Source: Daucus carota subsp. sativus
Taxonomy: Eukaryota > Streptophyta > Magnoliopsida > Apiales > Apiaceae
Reading direction: 5' to 3'
NCBI RefSeq assembly: GCF_001625215.2
Contig: NC_030385.2
Span: 34,621,598-34,685,597, forward strand
DNA length: 64,000 nt
The stretch's first letter is position 1, and each line of letters starts with the position of its first letter. The position numbers were made by a program, and so were the translations under genes. Positions 12,548-22,600 of the stretch are shown here, piece after piece. The notes under the pieces are model-generated. The model made no database searches. It was not told the DNA's origin and was given only the letters and a program-made list of their open reading frames with translations.

Positions 12548-12563
12548 GTTTCAAAAAAAAAAA
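12548..12563 (+). mobile_element. LINE-type retro-insertion reduced to a poly(A) stub
   Basis: The 15-mer AGCATTAAATAACTT is present at 12533-12547 and again at 12564-12578. Between them lie only GTTTC and eleven As. A 15-bp direct repeat bounding an A tract is the mark of target-primed reverse transcription, so this is read as an insertion truncated to nearly the bare tail. Confidence 0.65.
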
Positions 12564-13218
12564 AGCATTAAATAACTTTTATACATACAAATGTAAGATG
12601 TTGTAAATTTAAATGTTAATATTATCTAACATCATTACATAAAAATTTATGTTACTTTTATATTAGTATTTTCTATTATAAAAATATAAAGTATATGTAT
12701 GGTTTAGTATAAAGATACTTATTATTTTCGGGTAAATAAAATATCTTTCAATAATAGATATTCTAAATTTAATATTAATAATTTACATGCTTTTAATCTA
12801 TTCTTTATTACCAAATAATTTATTATTATTTGAAAATTTTAATGTACAATAGTGTACTATTATTTGAAAAGTCAAATTCCAAAGATTATCAAATTTAAAA
12901 GGAGTCAACTAGCCATTCAAAGATAACTAATTTTAAGATCTGCAATTAATACTATTAAAACCAAATAATATCCAAAATTACAAAGCTAAAACTAGAATCA
13001 CGCAATAAAATTAGTCAGTCAAGCTAATCTAACATTGCAACACGCACTAATTAAGTCATCAGTGCACCAGCTCCACCGTCACCATCCAAGAACCGCAAAC
13101 AATCATCATGAACACTAGCGAAAAACTAAAAATCGAACATGAAGATACATAACACCAAACGTAACTGATCCTATATATAATATAAGATCGATAACATCTA
13201 TCCAAACTTTTCAAATTC

Positions 13219-13526
13219 GGTACCTTTTATGGGGGGTCATTATTGATGACTTTTATTGTGCCGTTAATGGCTTTCAGTGCCATTTTTATGGCTTGTGTTA
13301 CCATTTTGATGGTCATAATATATAATATATTTAATTGTTTTTTAAACTCTATTTTATACCTCAGTTAAATTATTAAATTTTTATGTGTCTAACCAAAGGC
13401 TTTTCCTTTGGTTAGAGATTATTTAATATTTCTACTTTATTTTATTTCTCTCTATTTTGTTATATATATATATATATTCTTTCGTTTTTTCTTTTTTCTT
13501 TTTATTAAATTTACTATCTTTTTTAC

Positions 13527-13573
<47 letters not shown>

Positions 13574-13826
13574 TTCTTGTATATTGATATATGCTTTTTC
13601 AGGATACTTTGGAGCTAGGTGTTCGTGACTTCTTTCATCCTTCATTGGTATTCTTTTCTAATTCATTTAAGCTTTATTGTCTAAGCGTCCGGAGTTGTGC
13701 TTGCATGACTTTCGGTTAGATGATAAACTTTCTTGAAAGAAAGATATCCCGGATGCGGTTTATTGTATTTCGATACAATTCATCTACTTGTATGTAGACC
13801 TTACAAAAAAAAAAAAAAAAAAAAAA
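13219..13826 (+). mobile_element. poly(A)-tailed retroposon (LINE-like 3' end), copy 1
   Basis: Starts near GGTACCTTTTATGG and ends in a run of more than 20 As. It shares order and words with 43452-43975: TACCNTTTATGG at the start, a pyrimidine-rich TTTTCAG/GAT junction in the middle, then TCTAAGC-CCGGAGT, ACTTTCGGTTAGATGATA and a CTTGAA motif before the A tail. Dinucleotide TA runs (13461-13480, 13529-13570) expand it. It has no ORF; it is probably the 3' region of a LINE or a LINE-mobilised transcript. It is nested in the hAT-like element. Confidence 0.5.
13529..13570. repeat. (TA)n microsatellite
   Basis: About 20 uninterrupted TA units inside the retroposon at 13219-13826. A shorter TA run precedes it at 13461-13480. 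Such tracts are hypervariable in length. Confidence 0.95.
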
Positions 13827-14330
13827 CACTAACAGTTGGAAATTAAATAATTATAAAAAAAGAGTTAGAAATCAAATGAATTCAAATAAAAATGAATTGA
13901 TATAAAATACATATAACGTTCAATATCTCATTTTACGATAATCGTGGCCTCTTCTTTTGACAATTACAACTTCTATTTAGATTACATTTTTAAAAACAAT
14001 TATTGATGGACATTTATTAGGTTATAAATATAAGCAGAAGAAACGTTATGTGAGCACAAAAAATAAATACAACTAACTATATTTATTTGTTTTTATAAAA
14101 ACAAAACGATCATATATATAAATTATTATTTATATCACAATCTTCAACTATATATTAATTTTCAATTTATATAAATAAGCATAGCATTATATATTTGGAG
14201 GCCTCAAAAGTTTGGGGCCGCGGTCGCCTAAATAGCCTATATGAAGAGCCGGCCCTGCCTCCGTCCCATCGAATAGTATATATCACGCACGGGATGTGAC
14301 CCACATTTTAATACCTCAATAAAATATAAT

Positions 14331-14428
14331 TTTGCAATTTATTTTAAATAATTTTTTTTGTAAAAAATATATTCCTTCCGTCCCAATTTTGCAATTTATT
14401 TTAAATAATTTTTTCTGTAAAAAATATA
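14331..14428. repeat. short tandem duplication left of the MITE stack
   Basis: The block beginning TTTTGCAATTTATTTTAAA and running through TGTAAAAAATATA to a TCCNTCCGTCCCAA edge occurs twice in a row, about 56 bp apart, the second copy leading straight into the Stowaway-like element at 14429. It is either an aborted MITE end or slippage during insertion. Confidence 0.55.
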
Positions 14429-14561
14429 CTCCCTCCGTCCCAATGAATTGTGTACAGCTTCTTTTTTGGGACGTTCCACCAATTGTATAATTGTATACAG
14501 CTTCCTTTTTGGGACGTTCCACCAATTGTATACATTCCAAAAGTAGTAAAGTTTTATAATA

Positions 14562-14795
14562 CTCCCTCTGTCCCATAATAAGAGTCGCTTTGACTTTTGA
14601 CACGTAGTTTGAGGTGTAAAAAAACGTACCTCTACATATTATTTTTCAAATTTTCATTTTCTGAATAAAAATTTAACATCTATACTTTTATTCAGAAAAA
14701 GAAAATTTGAAAAATAATATGTAGAGATATGTTTTTTTTACACCTCAAATTACGTGTCAAAAGTCAAAACGACTCTTATTATAGGACAGAGGGAG
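14562..14795. mobile_element. palindromic Stowaway MITE inside outer shell
   Basis: 234 bp, starting CTCCCTCTGTCCCATAATAA and ending in its near-complement GGACAGAGGGAG, flanked by TA. Almost the whole element folds back on itself: GACTTTTGACAC and TACCTCTACATATTATTTTTC on the left are repeated inverted on the right. The TA duplication and CTCCCTC end are diagnostic of the Tc1/mariner-derived Stowaway group. Confidence 0.85.
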
Positions 14796-14819
14796 TATAA
14801 AACATCATTACACCAACTA

Positions 14820-16735
14820 CTCCCTCCATTCCACTATATTAGACGTGTTTTGACTAGTTTTAAATTCCATTATATTAGTAGTCGTTTTTTATTCTCAATG
14901 ACCTAGTTTTACTCACCTGCTTATCATTAATGGCTTATGTTGACTTGTTATAAAAACTTTTAATTATCACGCTACTTTCTTTAATGTCAGCCACCTGCAC
15001 TCTTTTATCCCCTTCTTTGTTTCCGTATAAACTCATATGCTCACCCACTCTATTTCTTTTTCTTTTTTTAAAATACTTTATTTCATTCTTATTTTTTATA
15101 GTGCTCATTTATGTATTTAATTTGATTTTGAAATATAACTAAATACAACAATTTAATTTTTTAAATAATAGGAATAGGATTTTTTTTTTTCAAACTTTGA
15201 GGATATAAAATAAATTCTTGTAACAATATTAAATGAATACGTTGATATATCACTTAATTAATTTGATAATTTTTTTTAAATGTTGTTTCTTTGATTGTGA
15301 GAATATATCACACTTTCCACACACACATGTATATTCAAACTAAATTACTTAGAGCAAGTCCAGTAGGTGTGCTAAATCAAGTCTTAAATCCAAAAATAGG
15401 GAATATGGGATAAAATTGCACTCCAACACTATGCTAGTGATGTGCTAAATCACTAGCACAAGCTTCCCCTTCCCTATTTTTAGAATATGCTAGCCACTCC
15501 TAAACTATTTTTATCATTAAAATATTCATTTCTCTCTCTTCTCCACATCATTTCCCTCTCTCCTCCACACAAAAGTTGTTTAAATTTAATATTATTATAA
15601 TAATAGGGAATGAATATAGGGAGTACTATTGGAGCTCATGTGCTAAATCTTGTGCTAAATCACTAAGACATATTATTTTATAATATTTTTAGGGAACCTC
15701 TTAGCATAGTGTTGGACTTGCTCTTAAGAGTGGTTATATATGATAAAAAGTTAATTTCCAATGTAATTTTTTTAAATACAAGAAATTATTTAAAATATAG
15801 ATTTAACCTTTTTTCAAAACTTTGAGAATATAATTTTTTTTGTTAAGCAGGCAAATTCATTAATATAATAAACCAAGGATCTTTACAAGACCAATATTAA
15901 ACAAATTCTTGCAACAACATCAACTAAAGATGACAATATATAACTTGATTTGATCATATTTATAGTAAATATAAATTGTAATTAATTTCAAATTAACTAG
16001 ATTATATTAGAACGATCATATATAAATACAGTTAATAAAATAGATTTTGCCTTTTCTCAAAATCTTGAGAACTTCAAAGTATATTATTTAAAAGTGATTA
16101 TATATGAATGAAACTCAACTTTCAAATGTAACTTGTTTAAATATAAGAAAGTGATTATATATGAAAGAAAATTAACTTTCTTAAATACAAGAAATTGTAG
16201 AAATATAGTTTTAACCTTTTCTCAAAATTTTGAGAATATAAAATAAATTACATAAAAACTTGATATAAAAACATTGTTATATTATAACTAATTTTAAACT
16301 AAATTATTTTAGAGTGATTATATATGAATAATAATTAACTTTAAAAAAGTAACGAGGAGTTTCTTCATGATTAAATATTTAAGTCAAAAGTATAATTTAT
16401 GTTACTCATAAAAAAAAATAATGCAACTCATAAACATATTTATCCTTCACTGTATAGAATAGGAAATAATATCAAAACAACACATCAAACGAAAATTTTA
16501 ATTTTGTGGAGGGAATAGAATTTTATCGAAGGGAAGAAAAATTTTTGTGGGAGAGTTTAAAGAGGAGAAAATGGATGAGAGTAAAAGAAAAGTAAAAGAG
16601 AGAATTTAATGTTGACAATTCCCATAAGCAGTAACACGAAACCTAAGCTGTATTAATTACAAAAACAGATCATAGCTTCACTTCTTAATATGTGTGCAAA
16701 ATAACAAAACGACTAATATAGTGGAATGGAGGGAG
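14820..16735. mobile_element. 1.9-kb Stowaway-like element inside outer shell
   Basis: The ends are exact inverted repeats of 23 bp, starting CTCCCTCCATTCCACTATAT. The left flank is TA; the right flank reads GG where TA is expected. Comparing with the intact relatives, the host sequence reads straight across the insertion (ACACCAACTA, then CTTTCTTCCAC), so the insertion site was a TA. There is no transposase frame. The interior holds degenerate repeats of 200-300 bp built around TGATTATATATGAA, TTTAAATACAAGAA and TTTTGAGAATATA, and a Tourist-like MITE at 15352-15723. At 1.9 kb it is much larger than ordinary Stowaway MITEs. Confidence 0.7.
15352..15723. mobile_element. PIF/Harbinger MITE, GTGCTAAATC subfamily
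   Basis: 372 bp, starting GAGCAAGTCCAGTAGGTG and ending GTGTTGGACTTGCTC, flanked by TTA on both sides (15349-15351, 15724-15726). It is the third level of nesting: MITE in Stowaway-like element in Stowaway shell. A close relative lies at 41219-41568. Confidence 0.85.
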
Positions 16736-16992
16736 GGCTTTCTTCCACTATCTCCATTCTATAATAATATAAACACTATTACATCCACTACTTTCCTCCA
16801 CTATCTCAAATCTATTATTAAATATAATTAGGTCCCACCACTATACCCATTTTTCATCTAACTTTACTCATTTCTTACACAATTTCTTGGTCTCCGTGTC
16901 CCAACCATTTGTATACAAATGGCTGGACGGAGGGAGTACCATTTATACTTTTATACAAAAAAATTAACTTAAAATTTAGTTATAGAATTATA

Positions 16993-17304
16993 CTCCCTCC
17001 GTCCCAATCAATTCTATACAGTTTCCTTTTTGGGATGTCCCATCATTTCTATACATTCCCAAAATAACAATTTTTATAATATAAAATACTACTACACCCA
17101 CAACATTCTCCCATTATCTTCATTCTATAACAATAAAAACACTATTACACCCACTACTTTACTCCACTATCTCAAATCTATTATTAAAAAATATATGGGT
17201 CCCACCACTTTACCCACTTTCCATCTAACTTTACTTATTTCTTACCCTTTTCCTTGGTCTCCATGTCCAATCCCAATGTATATAAATCATTGGGACGGAG
17301 GGAG
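16993..17304. mobile_element. intact 312-bp Stowaway-like MITE
   Basis: Starts CTCCCTCCGTCCCAATCAAT and ends ATTGGGACGGAGGGAG, with TA on each side (16991-16992, 17305-17306). It has the same length as the copy in MED33 intron 6. A second, orphan right end (ATTGAATGGGACGGAGGGAG) lies just beyond at about 17353-17372, a remnant of another copy. Confidence 0.85.
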
Positions 17305-17841
17305 TATTCTGTAAGAGACTTGAAATGATCAGTGAAAAAAAACCGTATACAATTGAATGGGACGGAGGGAGAATCATTAGGATTAATGAACAAATATCTT
17401 GCTGTTTTATGTCTGTTTTCTAAATATAATTTTAACACTTCACTTGGTTAGAAGAAATTATTTGAAATTAATTTTTATGTGTTGGTCGAATTTCCAAAGT
17501 AAAATAATTAATTCAAATAAAAATAATTATTCACAGAAGCTATGAATCATGTATCTGACCTGAAACTACATAAGACCACACATGGGTTCCCTTACATTTA
17601 TAACCAGCTTGAACGTAAAGTTTTCAAAACTAACCAGTCTACGTTCAACTTTTCAAAACTAACCAGCCTAATTTTAAAGAAGTCGGGCGACCCCAATTGG
17701 TTGGGAAGAGAAGGGTGGGTCGCCACTAGCACGGGCGACCCGTGCTATTTATGGATGAGGGTTAGGGTCGCCACTTACACGGGCGACCCTTACACATAAA
17801 CTACTGAGCTCATTCTGTCACTGCAAACCAGTTTGTTTTCT

Positions 17842-17980
17842 TTTTATTTGAAAAGCTAGAGATTTCATTGCAAAGAAGCTAGGGAATACAATAAGACAGA
17901 AGCGACCAACAGAAGTGCAAAAACAACCAAACTAACCAAAGGACCCTTCAGCTTCTGACCAACACTAGACTTAATCTTGA
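17842..17980 (-). mobile_element. 5'-truncated LINE 3' fragment inside the MULE
   Basis: 139 bp flanked by the 12-mer AGTTTGTTTTCT (17830-17841, 17981-17992). Read on the minus strand it ends in an A-rich tail after AATGAAATCTCTAGC. The similar wording AATGAAATCTTGC ends the LINE remnant at 20545-21219. It inserted after the MULE was already in place. Confidence 0.65.
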
Positions 17981-17999
17981 AGTTTGTTTTCTATTATTA

Positions 18000-18950
18000 C
18001 TCTTACTAATTTTCTATTATTTTTAATATTTTATTCTTTTTGATTATTATTTTTATTAATTTCGAGTATTACTTTTTTTATTCTAAAAATATTTTCATTT
18101 CTATTTTTCATTAAATTCGATTATTTTTAAAAAATTCCGATTATTACTTATATTATTGTACAAATATTTGTAAATTAATAACAATAATATTTGTAAATAT
18201 TATAACAATAATATTTGTAAATTCCGATTATAACAATAATATTTGTAAATTCCGATTATAACAATATTTTTTTACAAATATAACCGGATTTCTCTTTTTT
18301 ATTGATTTCATTTATTATTATTTTACCCTATATGTAAATATAATTCGAATATTTAATATTTGTAAATATTAAACAGTAATATATGTAGAAAAAGAATTTG
18401 AATATTTGTAAATTCCGATTATAGCAATAATATTTGTAAATTCCGATTATAACAATAATATTTGTATATTCTGATTATAACAAATATTATTTTTTCAATT
18501 TTGTTTATTATGTTTACCCTATTTGTATATATAATTCGAATATTTAATATTTGTAAAATAATATAAGTAATAATCGGAATTTCTTAGAAATACAGTGGAA
18601 TTTATAAGACAAATAGAAATGAAAATATTTTAAAATAATAAATGTAATAATCGGAATTAATAAAAATAATAATCCAAAAGAATAATATATTAAAAATAAT
18701 AAAAGAGTAATAATCTAAATTAACAAACAAAAAACTGCTTAGTCTTTCTACATAATAAAAGAGAAAATATTTGTAAAATAATATTGTTATAATCGGAATT
18801 TACAAATATTATTATTATAATCAAAATTTACAAATATTATTGCTATAATCGGAATTTACAAATATTCGAATTTTTTTTACAAATATTATTATTTATATTT
18901 ACAAATATTAGATATTCGAATTATATTAAATATTCAAATATCATCACAAT
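18000..18950. repeat. A-B-A'-B' fold-back with ~28-bp repeat units
   Basis: The arm at about 18000-18180 is repeated inverted at about 18550-18735 (CATTTCTATTT, GATTATTATTTTTATTAAT, ATTCCGATTATTACTTATATTA are shared). Between them runs a series of units of the type AATATTTGTAAATTCCGATT, with further inverted copies at 18770-18870. The whole core can form large alternative hairpins. It lies in the MULE; no coding potential is seen. Confidence 0.65.
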
Positions 18951-19306
18951 CAGATTTCTCACTAGTTAAAAATAACTCATATGGCAAGATTTTGCTAGAA
19001 AGTAAAAGACAGCAGCAAAAAATGATAAAATGAATCAAAAAAATTGCACAAAATATATCAAAAGTAGTTCTGAAGACAACAAAGTGAAAGAAATACACCT
19101 GATGTCCAGAACTAAGCAGCTCCCCCACCTTACAGCACAGGTCGCCCAGGGAAGGGGCGACCTCTTAGCCTTTTTACCTCCCCGTTGGGGTCGCCCGACT
19201 TCTTTTTATTTAGGCTGGTTAGTTTTGAAAAGTTGAACGTAGGCTGGTTAGTTTTGAAAACTTTACGTTCAAGCTGGTTAGAAACGTAAGGGAGCCACCA
19301 CACATG

Positions 19307-19649
19307 TATGCACCATTGACCATTTTATATTCTGAGTTGTGGAAAATGTAAGGAAGAAATGAACTCAAAATTAGCACCCCATCCTTGACATAATTATCCC
19401 TCGTGGGCCCAAAAGCCCAGTCTCTTTGAAATCAGTCCACACTTTTACCTCTCCCTGCTCCCACTCTGTTTCCTCGTTTCTCTTTCAACATCAACACTTT
19501 TCTTCTGACACACACACCTACAAAAAATATCTCTCCCGTCTCTCTCCCCTTGTACACACATAATCTCTCCCTCTCTCTCTCTCTCCTTATACACAGTCTC
19601 TCCCTCTCTCTCCAGCAATAATTGCAGTTTATGAACTCACAATCCAGCA
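19307..19649 (+). promoter_or_regulatory. MED33 promoter and CT-rich 5' leader
   Basis: Directly upstream of the MED33 ATG. GTGGGCCCAAAAGCCCAG at about 19403-19420 contains TGGGCC and AGCCCA, site II-like elements. From about 19440 to 19620 the strand is almost pure pyrimidine, including CTCTCTCCCTCTCTCTC runs, a typical plant 5' UTR stimulatory tract. The MULE ends only 344 bp before the ATG, so the promoter may extend into transposon DNA. Confidence 0.5.
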
Positions 19650-22600
19650 ATGGAAGTGAACACACAGCAGCAACAGTCCATATGGACCGGAATCATAGAG
19701 CTCACCAAATCGGCCCAGCACCGGTCCACTGATCCATTAACATGGGCGGTTCAGCTCTCCTCCGCTCTCTCCTCGGCCGGTGTCTCTCTACCGTCAATTG
19801 AAGCCTCCAAATTGATCGTAGATTACATTTGCTGGGAAAATAACGTCCCAATCACCTGGAAGTTTCTAGAAATGGCACTCACTATGAAAATCCTCCCGCC
19901 TATGCTCGTTCTCGCTCTCCTCTCCGTCAGGTCTTCATTTCATTCTACATTTCATTCTACATTTCATAAATCGAATACTATTATCTTTTTCTCGTCCCAA
20001 TGTAACTGAGACAATGCATTTTTAACCTCGAAAAATGATAATTAGGACAGATTGATAAAATTCTTGGGTCTTGGTTTAAGTGTTTTAATTAAAACATTTT
20101 GAGAACAATCACCGACTAGCTACTATGAAGTAGAGTAGTAATCAGCTTGTCAATATGTGGCGGAGATGGTGTAAAATTGTAGTCCACTAGATTAGTTTGC
20201 AGAATTTATTTATAATTATATTAATATATATTTTAAATTTTAGTAATATATAATTGTTATATTAAAATATTTATGATTTATTATGCAGCTAATTGGAATC
20301 TACAAAAAATTTACACAAAATTATAAAATATAATAAATTATTTGTCAAACTTTAGCTAATACTATTTGTTTTAAATTAGAATAAGCTAGTGGAAATTATA
20401 ATTTGAAAAAGAAATAAATGAAAAAAAAATAAGAAAGAAAGAGAATTTGTGAAATATATGTATTTGTTATGAAAGTATTAATGAGGAGAGAGAGGCTGGA
20501 AAACTTTCATGAGAAGTTGTTATGTGGAAGATTTTTGGGTTGGTGTTTTTTTTTTGTTTTTGAAAAAAAAGCAAGATTTCATTCAAACGAAGAATCATAC
20601 ATAACAGCCTCCAACAATAGAGAAGGAGGAGACGTGAAAACATTGGAGCAATTAATCAAACAAGGTAATCTGGCTAACTCATGAGTCACCTTGTTCGCAT
20701 GCTTTCGAATAGAACACAGAGAAAACTCACTATTTACTCGAAGACATGATCGGCAACTTTGTAGGACATGTCATGTCCTGCTTCTGGTTGGTTATCAATA
20801 CTTCGTTTCAGCGCCTGGACCGTAGTTAGGGAGTCTGTGTCTGTTTCAATAAAATTATGATGAATCTCTTTATTCTCCATCCATGAAAGTGCTTTTCGAA
20901 CTCCAACAGCTTTAGCTTCAAACACTAAGCCTGACTTTGGTAACCTTAAATTCTTCCCTTCGATGGACACCCCTTTATAATCTCTGAGAATCATACCAAG
21001 GAAGAACGACTCATCCCCTTCAAACACAGAAGCATCCACATTTACTTTCACACATTTACTGAGTAACTTCCCCACAAGGCACAGATCAAACTTGTTCGAC
21101 TCCTCACCTTCCCCATCGAAACAAAGGTCCTCATTTTCTTTATCGTCTATTTCTAAGCTCGCCATTTGATTGTCAATGCCACGTATAGAATAATAGAACT
21201 CATACTGAGACACTCTCACAAACTACAATCGAGAAAGGAGAATATAAGTATAGATGACGTAGGTAATAAGCATATCAATGTGTATTTAAAATAAAAGCAC
21301 CATGCATTGTGCAGGGATTTGAATCTCTTATATGGATATTCTAGAGATGTGAATCCATGAAAGGCGCATTTTAAAGATATGAATATGCTAGATATAATTA
21401 TTTTCATATTTTAGGAAAATATATGCATGTTAAATATATTGCCTTTTTTTAATGCACAAGTTCTAAATACAAACTCTATTTGAATTATTAGTATCTAATT
21501 ATCTATGGCCGAAACTTTGAATTTTGTTATATTTGACGTATGTTTATGAATTTGTAGTTAGTAGGCATTCCCTCAAATTCCAGTAACCGTTTTTTATCTT
21601 GTGTGTGTGCAAGTATTATTAAAGGAATGAAGTGGAAGTTATTGCTACATAATAATGATGTATATTAGGTAATTTGATAAAATATATTAATCATATATCA
21701 CTATATATTAATGTATTGTTAAATCACTATTTTGATTGCCTAAATCTTGTTTATGATACTTTTTCTTTACACATGGTCATATTTGGATATGCTTATTACA
21801 AGGTAAAAAAAAGCACCGGGAGAAAATAAAACCCTGAAACAGTTAATCCTAAACCAAAAAAGAAAAAATGCCAGTTTTAAAGATATTTCCATAAATGTTT
21901 TCATTATGACTGGTAAAGTTATAATGGTATCCTCAACATGGCATGCTATGTGATACAACAGAGGAGACCAACTTGCTGATAAAAATAGGAGGGTGTGGTG
22001 GTAAAATTAAATTTTGACATGCCAGGGCTTGACAAATAAATATTGTACAGCATTTAGTGAGATGTTAGTCGTTCTAAAAATACTACTTTAGTATGTACTT
22101 GTATAGTCTGTAAATTGCGTAATTCTATATCATGATAGTAGATTCTACCATTTGAATGTTATACAAGTCATGTATTTGGTATTTACAGTGCTGGTTGCCT
22201 CTGGCTGGTACTATCTGTGTTGTATTGAGATTGTAAGCAACCACTTTTTAACTTGAAAATAGCTCAATTTGTTTTGACATGCTCTCATCTCATTTTTATT
22301 CTGGCTGCTAAGTTAGGCGCTTGTCTGTTTGTGAGATTGCAATTAACATTTTCTTTTGACTTAACGTTAATGTTTAGTTCCATGTTAATTCTCCTTTTTA
22401 CTCGGTGCAGGGTAGTTCCATGTCGAAGAAGTCGACCTGCTGCATACAGAATTTATATGGAACTCCTCAAACGATATGCATTTTCATTGTCATCTCAAAT
22501 AAATGGTCAACATTATCAAAAGTATGAAGTCTTTTCTTATTTAAGCATTTAATTAATGTATATATTATAATCTCAAAATCATGTGAGCAATATATATTAT

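Larger units (their letters stand above)
12267..14257. mobile_element. non-autonomous hAT-like element, 2 kb
   Basis: Begins CAGGGCCGGCTC and ends GAGCCGGCCCTG, a perfect 12-bp terminal inverted repeat. The flanking octamers are CCTCTGTC (12259-12266) and CCTCCGTC (14258-14265), 7 of 8 identical, as expected for the 8-bp hAT duplication after some decay. No transposase reading frame is seen in 1991 bp. The interior is A/T-rich and has itself received a poly(A)-only retro-insertion (12548-12563) and a retroposon 3' tail (13219-13826), so the element is older than both. Confidence 0.7.
14429..16936. mobile_element. Stowaway-like MITE split by two younger insertions (outer shell)
   Basis: The left end is CTCCCTCCGTCCCAAT at 14429 and the right end is GGACGGAGGGAG at 16936, each followed by TA. 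Without the insertions the remaining sequence matches, in order, the 312-bp intact elements at 16993-17304 and 25693-26004: the TTTTTGGGACGTCCC block, ACACTATTACACC, CTCCACTATCT, GGTCCCACCA and CATCTAACTTTACTCA. An internal duplication at about 14447-14530 repeats the GTACAGCTTC...TTCCACCAATTG block. Inserted inside it are 14562-14795 and 14820-16735. Confidence 0.75.
17585..19296. mobile_element. non-autonomous Mutator-like element (TIR-MULE)
   Basis: The 10-mer ACCACACATG flanks both ends (17575-17584 and 19297-19306), a 9- to 10-bp target duplication typical of Mutator. The terminal inverted repeats are about 115 bp, starting GGTTCCCTTACATTTATAAC on the left and complementary on the right, each containing ACCAGCTTGAACGTAAAG, two CAAAACTAACCAG words and GTCGGGCGACCCC. 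No MURA-type transposase frame is visible in 1712 bp. Just inside the left repeat the imperfect palindrome GGGTCGCCACT...CACGGGCGACCC occurs twice; GGTCGCC words also border the right repeat. The core is a complex A/T-rich fold-back (see 18000-18950). Confidence 0.8.

Noticed and set aside
17030-17314. 94-codon frame
   Set aside because: Lies entirely within a Stowaway-like MITE.
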